Positions 54,838 through 64,000 of a stretch of DNA of 64,000 nt are shown in pieces; position 1 is the first letter of the stretch; every line of letters begins with the position of its first letter. Position numbers and translations under genes: made by a program. The stretch is from the NCBI RefSeq assembly GCF_013170805.1, contig NZ_CP051293.1, positions 2,672,001 through 2,736,000 on the forward strand, in the 5' to 3' direction. The stretch comes from Mesorhizobium sp. NZP2077. GTDB lineage: Bacteria > Pseudomonadota > Alphaproteobacteria > Rhizobiales > Rhizobiaceae. The notes under the pieces were generated by a model. It made no database searches. It was not told the origin of the DNA and worked only from the letters and a program-made list of their open reading frames with translations.

Positions 54838-55863
54838 TCAGGCCGAGCTTCGCAGCATCAGTTCGGCGTTGAGCAGAATGCGCCCGCTTTCGCGTTTCGC
54901 CGCCTTTTCATCCAGCCGCGCCAGCAGCAGCTCGATGGCCATTCGACCGATCTCGTTGTAGTTCTGCGCGACCGTCGTGATCGGAGGGCAGGCGTAGCGC
55001 GACAATGGATGGTCGTCGTGTCCGGCAACCCGCAGGTCGCAATCCGCGCCATGGCCGACCTTCAGGCCGAGCTGGAACGCGGCGCCGATCACGCCGAAGG
55101 CAACACGGTCGTTGGCGCAAAGCACCGTCTTCGTCGGGAACCCTTGCGCCTGCAGGATGCGAAGCGCTTCGTCAAAGCCGAATTTTTCGAAATCCCATGA
55201 TCTGATGTCGGCGACGGGCACGATTTCTGGCGCCATCTTGAACTGCTGCATGGCCTCGACATAGGCGTCCTGGCGTGCCGAGGCGTTGTTGTTGACGAGC
55301 GGCATGGCGAAGTAGCAGGGGGGCTCGCCAGACCTGCAGAGATAGTCGACGATGAGCCTGAAGCTCTGCCTGTTGTCGGTGCCGACGAACGAGGAGGTCT
55401 CATCAAGCGGCGAGTCGACATAGATCAGCGGGATGCTCGATCCGAGTTCGGCCAGGATCCTGTGGTGCGACTGCACGCCGAGCGGCGCGATGATGGCGCC
55501 GGCGATGTTCATCGATCGGAAGGTCTGGATCGCCTGGTCTTCCATTTCGGGGCGACCGTCGGAGGAGAGCACGAACGCCAGGAAGCCGGCTTCATTGGCG
55601 ATCGTCTCGATGCGGCGCGTCAGCGCCATGTAGAACGGATCCGTCGAATTCGGGATGATGACGCCCAGTATGTTGCTGCGGCGGCGATTGAGATTGACGG
55701 CGAACATGCTCGGTCGGAAGTCGGACTTCTTCAGCGCGGCCTCGATCGCGCTGCGGGTGTTTTGCCTCACCGAACCGGGATCGTTGAAATATTTGGAAAC
55801 CGTCGTGCGGGACAGACCGACAAAGGCGGAAAAATCCTCCATCGTTCTTATCGTCTTCGCCAT
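54838..55863 (-). CDS. LacI-family transcriptional regulator
   Basis: A 341-residue repressor. The LacI helix-turn-helix is TMEDFSAFVGLSRTTVSKYFNDPGSVRQNTRSAIEAALKKSDFRPS, followed by a periplasmic-binding-like effector domain (ILGVIIPNSTDPFYMALTRRIETIANEAGF ... VLCANDRVAFGVIGAAF). It is the first gene beyond the candidate attR and the likely regulator of the galactitol/altritol genes that follow. Confidence 0.9.
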   Translation of the reverse strand: MAKTIRTMEDFSAFVGLSRTTVSKYFNDPGSVRQNTRSAIEAALKKSDFRPSMFAVNLNRRRSNILGVIIPNSTDPFYMALTRRIETIANEAGFLAFVLSSDGRPEMEDQAIQTFRSMNIAGAIIAPLGVQSHHRILAELGSSIPLIYVDSPLDETSSFVGTDNRQSFRLIVDYLCRSGEPPCYFAMPLVNNNASARQDAYVEAMQQFKMAPEIVPVADIRSWDFEKFGFDEALRILQAQGFPTKTVLCANDRVAFGVIGAAFQLGLKVGHGADCDLRVAGHDDHPLSRYACPPITTVAQNYNEIGRMAIELLLARLDEKAAKRESGRILLNAELMLRSSA

Positions 55864-55990
55864 CCATGGCCCCCTGTTTGAACCCGCCGTCTCGACCTTC
55901 TACTTGAGTCACCTATTTGCGCAAAGCCGGAGGGTTTTTCTCCCGGGTGCGCAAACGATCGGCCAGCAAGCGGAAGCCGCATGGCCCGGT

Positions 55991-57004
55991 CTAGGCTTGC
56001 GCGGAGAACTGCACCTTCATCGTCGTTGGGTCGCCGCTGCTCTTGGCAAAGAACGGCAGCAATTGCGACAGCGGCAACTGATGGCTGACAAGCCGCGCCA
56101 TCGTGCCGTCGTCGCGTTTGAGGATATCGAGCGCCTGCGGGATGTTGCGGTTCAACGAATGCGAACCGGCCAGCTTGATCTGCCGGCGGAAGATTTCGAA
56201 CGGCGCGACCGAGATCCTGGCATCGGGCGCGCAGACGCCGAAGACCAGTGCCGTGCCGCCATCGGCGGTGAAGCCGATCATGCCTTCGACCACCTTGGCG
56301 ACGCCGGTGGCGTCGGCGACGAAATCGAAGCCGCGCGCCCGCGCCGACAGTGCCTGCGATCCGGACATCAACGGTTCCAGCCCGAGCGCCTCGGCGAAGG
56401 CCAGGCGCTGTTCGCTGATGTCGGCGACCGCCACGCTTGCCACGCCCTTGGCCCTGAGCGACAGCGCCAGAAGCAGGCCGATCGGCCCGGCGCCGAAGAC
56501 CAGCGCATTGCCGGGTATGCTCTTGCCGGCCTCGACGCCTGCGGCACCGAGCCCGTTGAGGACACAGGCGAGCGGCTCGGCAAGGGCCGCCGTATCGAAG
56601 GCAAGATCGCCGATGCCATGCAGATGGTCGACGGCAACCACGCTGAATTCGGCGAAGCCGCCATTTTCGGTGACGCCGTAGGCCTTCAGGCTGGCGCACA
56701 GATTGGTCAGGCCTTTCCGGCAGGCGGCGCAGTGGCCGCACGGTATGTTGGGATCGACGGCAACCCTGTCGCCCGGCTTGACGGTGGTGACATCGTCGAC
56801 GACCGCCTCGACCGTGCCGGCATATTCGTGGCCGGGGACCAGGGGAAACGCACCTTCGCCGTAGCGGCCATGCAGCACCTCGATGTCGGTATGGCAAAGG
56901 CCGGCGGCGCGGACGCGCACCAAAGCGTGTCCAGGCTTGACCTTTGGCAACTCCAGATCCGCCATGCCGGCGACGCCCGCAGCGGTAAATCGGATGGCCT
57001 TCAT
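55991..57004 (-). CDS. zinc-dependent alcohol dehydrogenase, polyol type
   Basis: A 337-residue MDR-family dehydrogenase. The catalytic zinc region is LCHTDIEVLHGRYGEGAFPLVPGHEYAGTV, the structural zinc cysteines are CGHCAACRKGLTNLC, and the cofactor loop is VFGAGPIGLLLALSLRAKG. In a published Agrobacterium galactitol/D-altritol locus an enzyme of this class oxidises D-altritol. Its neighbour SDR fits the galactitol step, so that role is plausible here. It lies 40 bases downstream of the SDR in the same direction. Confidence 0.85.
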   Translation of the reverse strand: MKAIRFTAAGVAGMADLELPKVKPGHALVRVRAAGLCHTDIEVLHGRYGEGAFPLVPGHEYAGTVEAVVDDVTTVKPGDRVAVDPNIPCGHCAACRKGLTNLCASLKAYGVTENGGFAEFSVVAVDHLHGIGDLAFDTAALAEPLACVLNGLGAAGVEAGKSIPGNALVFGAGPIGLLLALSLRAKGVASVAVADISEQRLAFAEALGLEPLMSGSQALSARARGFDFVADATGVAKVVEGMIGFTADGGTALVFGVCAPDARISVAPFEIFRRQIKLAGSHSLNRNIPQALDILKRDDGTMARLVSHQLPLSQLLPFFAKSSGDPTTMKVQFSAQA

Positions 57005-57044
57005 TGCAGTCTCCCTTGTCCTGGCAGCTAAGGCTTGGCGCGCG

Positions 57045-57815
57045 TCAGCTCATCCAGTTGCCGCCATCGACATTATAGGTTTGCGCCAAGATGTAGTCGC
57101 TGTCGGACGAGGCGAGGAACACTGCAAGCCCGGCAATATCCTCGGGGTTGGCGAAGCGGCCGATCGGCACGGACTTGGCCACCGCCGCCTTCTTCTCACC
57201 GGGATTCAGGCCCTCCCAGCGGGCGAAGTGAGCGTCGACGACCTCCCAGTGTTCGCCGTCGACGACGCCGGGCGCGATGGCGTTGACGTTGATGCCATGC
57301 TTGACCAGCGCTAGTGCCGCCGACTGCGTGGCCGAGATGATCGCTGCCTTGGAGGCGCAATAAAGCGTCACCAGCGCCTCGCCGCGGCGGCCGGCCTGGC
57401 TTGCCATGTTGATGATCTTGCCGCCGCGACCGCGCTTGATCATCAGATTGGCCACCGCCTTCATCATGAACAGCGGCCCCTTGAGATTGATGTCGAAGAC
57501 CTTGTCGTAGCTCGCTTCGGTGATGTCGGTGATCGGTGCCATGTCGAAGATGGCGGCGTTGTTGACAAGGATATCGATGCCGCCGGACGTGCGGTCGACT
57601 TCCGCCGCCACCTTCTCGATCGCATCGAGGTCGGTGACATCGAGTTTGACGGCGCTGGCCGCCGAGCCGATCGCGGCGGCGGCCCGCGTCGCGCGGTCGA
57701 TATCGATATCGGCAATCACCACGTTGGCGCCTTCGCGCACGAAAGCTTGCGCGAAGCCGAGGCCAATGCCGCGCGCGCCGCCGGTGATCAGGGCCGTCTT
57801 GCTCTTCAGTTTCAT
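57045..57815 (-). CDS. SDR polyol dehydrogenase (galactitol 2-dehydrogenase-like)
   Basis: A 256-residue classical SDR. TGGARGIG is the cofactor motif, NNAA the structural motif, INMASQAGRRGEALVTLYCASKAA holds catalytic Ser, Tyr and Lys, and DGEHWEVVDAHFARWEGL is the substrate loop. The whole chain strongly resembles the SmoS/galactitol 2-dehydrogenase group of Agrobacterium. It would convert a hexitol to the ketose that enters via the PfkB kinase. A paired direct repeat upstream (57844-57873) may be its operator. Confidence 0.86.
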   Translation of the reverse strand: MKLKSKTALITGGARGIGLGFAQAFVREGANVVIADIDIDRATRAAAAIGSAASAVKLDVTDLDAIEKVAAEVDRTSGGIDILVNNAAIFDMAPITDITEASYDKVFDINLKGPLFMMKAVANLMIKRGRGGKIINMASQAGRRGEALVTLYCASKAAIISATQSAALALVKHGINVNAIAPGVVDGEHWEVVDAHFARWEGLNPGEKKAAVAKSVPIGRFANPEDIAGLAVFLASSDSDYILAQTYNVDGGNWMS

Positions 57816-57843
57816 ATTCGGTTCCAGCCTTTCGCGACTGTTA

Positions 57844-57873
57844 GAAACGACATTTGGTCGAAACGATATTTGG
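57844..57873 (-). promoter_or_regulatory. paired direct repeat upstream of the polyol dehydrogenase operon
   Basis: GAAACGACATTTGG (57844-57857) and GAAACGATATTTGG (57860-57873), 16-base period, one mismatch, 29 bases upstream of the SDR start. It could bind the nearby LacI-family protein. Confidence 0.4.
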
Positions 57874-57908
57874 CGCCTGCCGGCGGATGCGTGGCGGCGT
57901 CTTCTCAG

Positions 57909-58027
57909 GCAATTCCTGTGGGAAAACCGTTACACGCTTTTCGCCAGATTGCTGCGAGGAACGCACGGACCTGCCGATTGCTCACACAATTCCGGGGAAA
58001 ACCGCACCGCAATTTTCCTGGAGTTGC
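57909..58027. repeat. two RIME-like palindromic modules
   Basis: GCAATTCC...GGAAAACCG...AGATTGC (57909-57952) and CAATTCC...GGAAAACCG...GGAGTTGC (57987-58027) are relatives of the module at 9230-9272. They fill most of the gap between the SDR and binding-protein genes. The rest of 57816-58143 shows only a further GC-rich hairpin near 58050. Confidence 0.55.
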
Positions 58028-58143
58028 CTCGGCGGATCCGTGCATCCTCCCGGCCCGCTGCAACGGGAGGTATGGCGGGCCGGGATCGCCAGGAGGCGGC
58101 GCACATTCCGCCCCCTGGTCTAGGTCGTGTGGCTCGAGCCCAC

Positions 58144-59463
58144 CTATTTGATGTAGCCCGCTTCCGTCATCGTCTTCTCCACGGCGGTCTGGGCGCCGTT
58201 GAGCGCATCATCGACCGACTGCTGACCGGTCACCGCAGCGGCAATCGCCTGGCCGACATCAGTTCCAATGCCCTGGAATTCGGGGATGGCGACGAACTGG
58301 ATGCCGGTGTAGGGAACCGGATCCTTGGTCTGCTTGGTCGGGTCGGCGGATTCGATCGCGGCAAGGACCGTCGCGGCGAAGGGCGCCGCCTTCTGGTAGT
58401 CGGCGCTGGCATAGGTCGACTTGCGCGTTCCCGGAGGTGCCGCGACCCAGCCTTCGGTCTCGCCGACGCGCTGAACATAGGCTTTCGAGGTCGCCCATTT
58501 GACGAAGGATTTGGCCACATCCGCCTTTTTGGTCGAGGTCGGGATGGCGAGGCTCCATGCCCAGCCCCAGGCCGAACCGTTTGGCGTGACCGCCACCGGC
58601 GCCTTGGCGAAGGCAACCTTGTCGGCGACCTTGCTTTGCTTGGGATCATAGACGCGACCCGCGGCGGACGTGGCGTCGATCCACATGGCGCAATGGCCGG
58701 AGGCGAACAAGGTCTGGTTCTCGTTGAAGCCGTTGGAGCTTATTCCCGGAGGTCCATCCTTCTTCATCGTGTCGACATACCAGCCGATCGCCTTCTTCCA
58801 CTCATCCGAATTGAGCTGCGGCTTCCAGTCCATATCGAACCAGCGGCCGCCGAAGGTGTTCACCAGCGTGCCGACGAAGGCCATGTTCTCGCCCCAGCCC
58901 GGCTTGCCGCGCAGGCACAGGCCGTATTGCTCCTTCGACTTGTCGGTGAGCTTGTCGGCGAATTCCGTGATCTGGTCATAGGTCGGCTGCTCCGGCATCT
59001 TGAGGCCGGCGGCGTCGAACAGATCCTTGCGGTAGAGTGTGAACGAGCTTTCGGCGTAGAAGGGCACGGCATAGAGCTTGCCGTCGACCGTCAGGCCGCT
59101 GCGTACCGGCGCGATCAGGTCGTCATAATCGTAGTCGTCGCCGAGATCGTTGAGCGATGTCAGCCAGCCGCTCTTGCCCCAGATCGGCGTCTCATAGCCG
59201 CCGATCGTCATCACGTCGAACTGGCCGCCCTTGGTGGCGATGTCGGTGGTGACCCGCTCGCGCAGCACGTTTTCCTCGAGCACCACCCAGTTTACCTTGT
59301 TTCCTGTCGCCTTCTCCCATTCGGGCGACAGCTTCTGCATGATGATCATGTCGCCATTGTTGACTGTCGCAACCGTGATCTCCTCGGACAGGGCAGCACT
59401 TGCCGCCAGTGCCGAAACGGCGGCCGACAGGCCAAGAATTCCGATACGCTTACCGATAGGCAT
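58144..59463 (-). CDS. extracellular solute-binding protein, polyol/SmoE type, without adjacent permeases
   Basis: A 439-residue family-1 binding protein. ATG 59463 yields the signal peptide MPIGKRIGILGLSAAVSALA, cleaved near ALSEE. The mature start ITVATVNNGDMIIMQKLSPEWEKATGNKVNWVVLEENVLRERVTTDIATKGGQFDVMTIGGYETP is typical of sorbitol/mannitol binding proteins. Permease and ATPase genes usually follow in the operon. Here the next genes are dehydrogenases, so the importer is incomplete locally. It is divergent from the PfkB kinase gene, sharing a 10-bp repeat in the promoter gap. Confidence 0.87.
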   Translation of the reverse strand: MPIGKRIGILGLSAAVSALAASAALSEEITVATVNNGDMIIMQKLSPEWEKATGNKVNWVVLEENVLRERVTTDIATKGGQFDVMTIGGYETPIWGKSGWLTSLNDLGDDYDYDDLIAPVRSGLTVDGKLYAVPFYAESSFTLYRKDLFDAAGLKMPEQPTYDQITEFADKLTDKSKEQYGLCLRGKPGWGENMAFVGTLVNTFGGRWFDMDWKPQLNSDEWKKAIGWYVDTMKKDGPPGISSNGFNENQTLFASGHCAMWIDATSAAGRVYDPKQSKVADKVAFAKAPVAVTPNGSAWGWAWSLAIPTSTKKADVAKSFVKWATSKAYVQRVGETEGWVAAPPGTRKSTYASADYQKAAPFAATVLAAIESADPTKQTKDPVPYTGIQFVAIPEFQGIGTDVGQAIAAAVTGQQSVDDALNGAQTAVEKTMTEAGYIK

Positions 59464-59501
59464 TTCGTCTCCTCCTTTACGAATGCGCATGTGTAAGTGG
59501 A

Positions 59502-59654
59502 CATGCGTATACATTTTATTGCGCTACGGAAAAGCCGAGTCAAGTGCATCGTAGACGGATTCTGGCCCTGTGCCTGCGCTCTGCATGCGATGGCTCGTCA
59601 TTCAACGTGACAAGGAAGACCGCATGCGGCGCAAACTAAATGGTCATGCGTATA
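59502..59654. promoter_or_regulatory. repeated CATGCGTATA sites between divergent genes
   Basis: CATGCGTATA at 59502-59511 and 59645-59654, within the 301-base gap between the binding-protein (-) and kinase (+) genes. A related GCGCATGTG lies beside the first. These are candidate operators for a shared regulator; nothing else is evident in the gap. Confidence 0.45.
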
Positions 59655-59764
59655 GTTTTTGTTGACTTCAACCTCACTCCGATTTACCTCGGCTGCGGAC
59701 AGGCACTATCGTGCAGTCGGTGCGCCATGACCGGCGTCCGGCTGGGGGAGAAGGAATTGCAGCA

Positions 59765-60745
59765 ATGAGCCGCCGAAGGGAGATCGCCTCCGAAGCCGCG
59801 GGGCCGACGATTACCGCCGGCGAAATCCTGGTCGAGATCATGGCGACGGACCCCGGCCTGGGTTTTCTCGAACCGCTGACGCTGGTCGGGCCATTCCCCA
59901 GCGGCGCGCCGGCCATCTTCATCGATCAGGTGGCAAGACTGGACGGCGGCGCCGGGCTCATCGGCTGCGTCGGCCGCGACGATTTTGGAACGATCAACCT
60001 GGATAGGCTGAGACGCGACGGCGTCGACGTCTCGGCCGTCTCGGTCAGCGACCGCTACCCCACGGGAAGCGCGTTCGTGCGCTACAGGCCCGACGGCGGC
60101 CGGGATTTCGTCTACAACATCGCCGAATCCGCCGCCGGGCAGATCCGTCTCACCGACGCGGCGCGCGAGCTGGCGGACAGGGCCGGCCATCTGCATGTCA
60201 TGGGCTCGACCTTGTCGGTGGCCGGGCTGAAGGAGATCGTCGCCTATGCCTTGAAATCGGTGCGGGCTCGTGGTGGCTCGACCTCTTTCGATCCGAATAT
60301 GCGCAAGGAGCTGATCGACGGCGCCGACGGCGCGCAATTCTCAGCGCTGGTCGACGATGCCGATCTGTTGTTGCCCTCCGGCGACGAGCTGCTTGCCGCC
60401 GCCGGGGTCGATGACGAATGCCAGGCGGTGAAGGCGTTGTTTGCCAGGGGTGTCGGCGAGATCGTGCTGAAGCGTGGGGCCGCCGGCTCGTCCTGGTTCG
60501 GCGCCGACGGCGCCAGGATCGATTGTGCCGGCTTTCGGGTCGACGAAGTCGCCCCGACCGGCGCCGGCGACTGTTTCGGCGCGACCTATCTCACCTGCCG
60601 ACGCAAGGGCATGGAGCCGGCCAAGGCGCTGTTTTATGCCAATGCCGCCGGCGCCCGCAATGTCACGCGGCGCGGGCCCATGGAAGGCACCGCCGGCTTC
60701 GATGTGCTGGACAGCTTCGTCGCCGGGACGCAGAGGGCGACATGA
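59765..60745 (+). CDS. PfkB-family sugar kinase (ketohexose/tagatose kinase type)
   Basis: A 326-residue ribokinase-family kinase. The N-terminal GG region is [12 protein letters not shown] ... [21 protein letters not shown], and the ATP/active-site motif is [14 protein letters not shown] (catalytic Asp in GAGD). In the Agrobacterium galactitol/altritol pathway a PfkB protein phosphorylates D-tagatose. ATG 59765 ([10 protein letters not shown]) was chosen over 59711 on context. Its stop overlaps the start of the GatZ-like gene (ATGA, 60742-60745), so they act in sequence. Confidence 0.86.
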   Translation: MSRRREIASEAAGPTITAGEILVEIMATDPGLGFLEPLTLVGPFPSGAPAIFIDQVARLDGGAGLIGCVGRDDFGTINLDRLRRDGVDVSAVSVSDRYPTGSAFVRYRPDGGRDFVYNIAESAAGQIRLTDAARELADRAGHLHVMGSTLSVAGLKEIVAYALKSVRARGGSTSFDPNMRKELIDGADGAQFSALVDDADLLLPSGDELLAAAGVDDECQAVKALFARGVGEIVLKRGAAGSSWFGADGARIDCAGFRVDEVAPTGAGDCFGATYLTCRRKGMEPAKALFYANAAGARNVTRRGPMEGTAGFDVLDSFVAGTQRAT

Positions 60746-62019
60746 CGACCAACCCGCTCGCAGGCCTCGCCACCGCGCACAGAAACGGGTCGCCCTACGG
60801 CATCACCTCGATCTGCTCGGCCCATCCGCTGGTGATCCAGACGGCCATCCGGCGCGCCGTCAGGGACAAGGAAAGCAGCCTGCTGATCGAGGCGACCTGC
60901 AATCAGGTCAACCAGTTCGGCGGCTACACCGGGATGACCCCGGACCTGTTCATCGCCTTCGTGCATGAGATCGCCAGCAAGGAAGGGCTCGATCCCCGGC
61001 GCATCATCTTTGGCGGCGATCATCTGGGACCGAACCCGTGGCGCACGGAGCCGGCAGCACAGGCGATGAGCAAGGCCGAAGCCATGGTCACCGCCTATGT
61101 CTGGGCCGGCTTCAGCAAGATCCATCTCGACGCGTCGATGGGTTGTGCCGGCGAGCCGGCGGCCCTCGACGACGAGGCCATCGCGACACGGGCCGCGCGG
61201 CTGGCCAAGGCAGCCGAAAAGGCGGCCCGCGACATGGGTGGCGCCTTGCCGGTCTACATCATCGGCACCGAGGTTCCTGCTCCGGGCGGCGTCGATCACA
61301 CGATCAGCGACCTGAAGCCCACCGAGGCGGCGGCGGCGCGGCGCACCATTGAGGTTCATCGCGAGATCTTTGCCCGGGAAGGGCTGTCGGAAGCATTTGG
61401 CCGCGTCATCGCCGTGGTGGTGCAGCCGGGCGTCGAGTTCGGCAGCCAGAACGTCGCCGCCTACAGACCCGAGGCATCGAAGCCGCTGACCGGTTTGCTC
61501 GACGAGGAACCGTCCCTCGTCTACGAGGCGCATTCCACCGACTACCAGAGCCGCGCGGCGCTGACCGCCCTTGTCGGCAACGGCTTTCCGATCCTTAAAG
61601 TGGGTCCAGGCCTGACCTTTGCGCTGCGCGAGGCGCTTTACGGGCTCGACCTGATCGCGTCCGAAATGATCGCGGACTATGGCGACAGGTCGCTTGCCCG
61701 CACGATGGAACGCGTGATGCTGGCCGCTCCCGGCCATTGGCACGGCCATTATCACGGCAATGAAGCCGATCGTTATCTGCAGCGGCACTACAGCTACAGC
61801 GACCGCATTCGCTATTATTGGAGCAACCCAACGGCCAGCGTTGCCGTCGGCCGCCTGCGTGAGGCGCTTGCCGGCGTTGCCATTCCCGAAACGCTGATGC
61901 GGCAATTCCTGCCGACGCTGCCGTCCGGGCTTGGACCGGCCGGCAATCCCGAGGCCATTCTTCACGCGGCGATCGGCCAGGTGCTGGCCGACTACGACGC
62001 AGCTTGCCGCACCGTCTGA
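60742..62019 (+). CDS. GatZ/KbaZ-family protein (tagatose-6-phosphate epimerase or aldolase subunit)
   Basis: A 425-residue barrel protein of the GatZ/KbaZ family. Hallmarks: [75 protein letters not shown] and [20 protein letters not shown]. Historically it was called the non-catalytic subunit of tagatose-1,6-bisphosphate aldolase. In Agrobacterium a homologue is a D-tagatose-6-phosphate 4-epimerase. The lack of a GatY/KbaY partner here favours the epimerase role, which would feed fructose 6-phosphate to central metabolism. Confidence 0.86.
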   Translation: MTTNPLAGLATAHRNGSPYGITSICSAHPLVIQTAIRRAVRDKESSLLIEATCNQVNQFGGYTGMTPDLFIAFVHEIASKEGLDPRRIIFGGDHLGPNPWRTEPAAQAMSKAEAMVTAYVWAGFSKIHLDASMGCAGEPAALDDEAIATRAARLAKAAEKAARDMGGALPVYIIGTEVPAPGGVDHTISDLKPTEAAAARRTIEVHREIFAREGLSEAFGRVIAVVVQPGVEFGSQNVAAYRPEASKPLTGLLDEEPSLVYEAHSTDYQSRAALTALVGNGFPILKVGPGLTFALREALYGLDLIASEMIADYGDRSLARTMERVMLAAPGHWHGHYHGNEADRYLQRHYSYSDRIRYYWSNPTASVAVGRLREALAGVAIPETLMRQFLPTLPSGLGPAGNPEAILHAAIGQVLADYDAACRTV

Positions 62020-62227
62020 ACCCGTTGCAACGTCGCTGGAGAGGCGCATCCGCCTCGACTGCGCCGGAACCGAGATGATCCTCGTGCCGGGGACCGCATC
62101 CAATGACGCGGCGCCTCCATCTTTACATAGGCTTCCATTCGACCGGAAAGTCTAACGGCGCGTCACGGCCGCCGAAGAACGGTTCGCATTCAGCGTCAAA
62201 AAGACGAAGCGGGATTGCGCCGCAAAA

Positions 62228-62257
62228 GCTCTTGTTGTACGAACGTTCAACAAGAGC
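62228..62257. promoter_or_regulatory. 30-bp palindrome upstream of the hydrolase gene
   Basis: GCTCTTGTTG (62228-62237) and CAACAAGAGC (62248-62257) are a perfect inverted repeat; the centre TACGAACGTT is itself nearly symmetric. It ends 17 bases before the hydrolase start, so it is either an operator or a terminator of the kinase operon. No T-run follows, which favours an operator. Confidence 0.5.
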
Positions 62258-62274
62258 ATTTGCGGGTACCTGCC

Positions 62275-64000
62275 GTGGTACGAACCGAGTTTCCCTTTGC
62301 CGTCGAAACCGTCGATCCGCTGTGGATCACGCTGGCCGACGGCACCCGCATTGCCGCGACGCTGTGGCGTCCGCGCACCGTGGACAAGGTGCCTATTATC
62401 ATCGAGATGGTGCCCTATCGCCGCCGTGACGGCACCGTGGCGCGTGACATCGACATCCATCCCTGGCTCGCCGGGCACGGCATTGCTTGCGCCCGTATAG
62501 ACATTCGCGGCAGCGGCGATTCCGACGGCGACCTGGCCGACGAATATCTGCCGCGCGAGCAGCAAGACGCCTGCGAAATCATCGCCCATCTCGCGGCTCA
62601 GCCCTGGTGCAATGGCAATGTCGGCATGACCGGCATTTCCTGGGGCGGGTTCAACGCGCTGCAGGTCGCGGCGCGCCGGCCGCCGGCCTTGAAGGCTATC
62701 ATCGCCAACTGCGCTACCGACGACCGCTACGCCGACGACATCCACTATATGGGCGGCGCGCTGCTCACCGAGCAGGAGATGTGGTCGAACTTCATGCTGG
62801 TGAAGAAGGCGATGGCGCCCGACCCGCAGATCGTCGGCGACGCCTGGCGCGCCATGTGGCTGAGCCGCCTTGCGGCGACGAGTTCGCTCTCGGAAGTGTG
62901 GCTCGCGCACCAGCGCCGCGACGATTATTGGCGGCAGGGTTCCGTCTGCGAGGATCATTCCGCGATCGAATGCGCCGTCATGGCCGTCTGCGGCTGGGAG
63001 GACAGCTATTCGAACTTCGTGCCGCGCCTGCTCGAGCATCTGCCGGGACCGAAGCTCGGCATTGTCGGTCCGTGGTCGCATGCCTATCCCTGCCGCGGCG
63101 CGCCGGGTCCGTTGATCGGCTATCTGCAGGAGGCGCTGCGCTGGTGGCGCCACTGGCTCTGCGGCGAAGACACCGGCATCATGGACGAGCCGCTCTACCG
63201 TGTCTGGGTCACCGGCGAAGAACGGCCGCAACCTTTTTACCTGCCCGATCATGCCGGCAGCTGGGCTGCCGAGGATCAGTGGCCGTCGCCGCGCGTCGAG
63301 CGCCGCGCTCTGCATCTGAATGCCGCCGGGTTGAGCAGCGAACCGGCGCCGGGACCGACACTTTCCGTTTGCTCGCCCGGCACCGCCGGCCGCGACTGTG
63401 GCCGCTGGGGCGGCTATGGCGGCTCCTGTCCGGACATGCCCATCGACCAGCGCCGCGAGGACGGCATGGCGCTTTGCTTCGACACAGCCGCGCTCGACGA
63501 AGACATCACATTGCTCGGCGCGCCTGAACTGGACCTGCTCGTCACTGTCGACCAGCCGCATGTCAATCTCGCGGCCCGGCTCTGCGATGTCTATCCCGAT
63601 GGCACGTCAGCGCTGATGACCTACGGCGTGCTCAACCTCAGCCATCGCGAGAGCCATGAGCATCCGGCGCCGTGTCCGGTTGGGACGCCTTTCCGCGTCA
63701 AGCTGAAGCTCAACGATTTCGCCCGCATTGTGCCCAAGGGACATCGCATCCGGCTGGCGCTGGCCAACCAGCACTGGCCGATCCTTTGGCCGCAGCCGCA
63801 TTTGTCGACGCTGTCGGTCTTGAGCGGCGACAGCACGGTCATGCTTCCTGTGCGCCCGCCGTCGGCTCGCGACCGCGACGTCCGCTTCGAGCCTGCCGAA
63901 ACCGCGCCGCCGTTTCCGACAACGACATTGGACGAGGGTTTTGATCGCCGCATCGTCACCGACGATGTCGGCTCTGGCGTGCAGACCATCGCGCTGACCT
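62275..64000 (+). CDS. CocE/NonD family alpha/beta-hydrolase (X-Pro peptidase S15 type), cut by window end
   Basis: The frame runs from GTG 62275 to the window edge without a stop (at least 575 codons). It begins VRTEFPFAVETVDPLWITLADGTRIAATLWRP. The nucleophile elbow is GISWGGFNALQ, and the other catalytic residues lie in CGWEDSYSNF (Asp) and GPWSHAYP (His). A C-terminal jelly-roll domain starts near LDLLVTVDQPHVNLAARLCDVYPDG. The family cleaves acyl esters or X-Pro peptides. A GTG start is inferred; no ATG fits upstream of the first conserved strand. Confidence 0.83.
   Translation, partial: MVRTEFPFAVETVDPLWITLADGTRIAATLWRPRTVDKVPIIIEMVPYRRRDGTVARDIDIHPWLAGHGIACARIDIRGSGDSDGDLADEYLPREQQDACEIIAHLAAQPWCNGNVGMTGISWGGFNALQVAARRPPALKAIIANCATDDRYADDIHYMGGALLTEQEMWSNFMLVKKAMAPDPQIVGDAWRAMWLSRLAATSSLSEVWLAHQRRDDYWRQGSVCEDHSAIECAVMAVCGWEDSYSNFVPRLLEHLPGPKLGIVGPWSHAYPCRGAPGPLIGYLQEALRWWRHWLCGEDTGIMDEPLYRVWVTGEERPQPFYLPDHAGSWAAEDQWPSPRVERRALHLNAAGLSSEPAPGPTLSVCSPGTAGRDCGRWGGYGGSCPDMPIDQRREDGMALCFDTAALDEDITLLGAPELDLLVTVDQPHVNLAARLCDVYPDGTSALMTYGVLNLSHRESHEHPAPCPVGTPFRVKLKLNDFARIVPKGHRIRLALANQHWPILWPQPHLSTLSVLSGDSTVMLPVRPPSARDRDVRFEPAETAPPFPTTTLDEGFDRRIVTDDVGSGVQTIALT

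Overview
The window is GC-rich chromosomal DNA of a rhizobial alphaproteobacterium, most like Mesorhizobium. The grounds are dense stacks of sugar/polyol ABC uptake cassettes, an ECF11-type RpoE-ChrR pair, a rhizopine/inositol (moc-like) gene set, ICE-type genes at a tRNA, and short RIME-like palindromic repeats. No rRNA gene and no CRISPR array were found.

Layout. 0-7.2 kb: FAD/GcvT-type amine dehydrogenase, a frameshifted DNA photolyase, the RpoE-ChrR sigma/anti-sigma pair with two divergent look-alike promoters, an unknown protein and a second ECF sigma factor. 7.2-14 kb: a moc-like unit (ABC ATPase, permease, binding protein, MocC/IolE, MocA-like dehydrogenase) divergent from a MocR-type regulator. 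14-22 kb: Lrp + AzlCD exporter, azoreductase + LysR, TetR + VOC protein, an HtrA-like protease facing a triad-less homologue followed by a LuxR-type regulator, and an SDR. 22-27.7 kb: envelope genes (UPF0114, a repeat-rich OmpA-family protein, YcgN family, SIMPL) and tRNA-Ile(CAU).

27.8-54.7 kb looks like an integrated element. A tyrosine recombinase reads into the 3' half of tRNA-Ile, followed by an excisionase-like protein, ArdC, a parB/repA deletion hybrid, DUF2840 and TraF. A near-exact 17-bp copy of the tRNA 3' end lies at 54704-54720. Inside is a complete-looking D-apiose/D-apionate catabolic set: ApsD, ApnL, ApnO, an OiaK-type kinase, a RuBisCO-like protein of the OiaX/OiaT type, a NanR-like regulator and two ABC importers, one with an ATPase-permease fusion. 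Four CTGGTATRAT sites (containing GGTAT, the core of NanR operators) lie at the promoters of these operons and tie them into one regulon. Redox genes (NAD(P)-binding proteins, DUF1857, Old Yellow Enzyme) fill the distal part.

54.8-64 kb: a galactitol/D-altritol type catabolic locus (LacI regulator, Zn-alcohol dehydrogenase, galactitol dehydrogenase-like SDR, solute-binding protein without its permeases, PfkB kinase, GatZ/KbaZ-like protein), then a CocE/NonD hydrolase cut by the window end.
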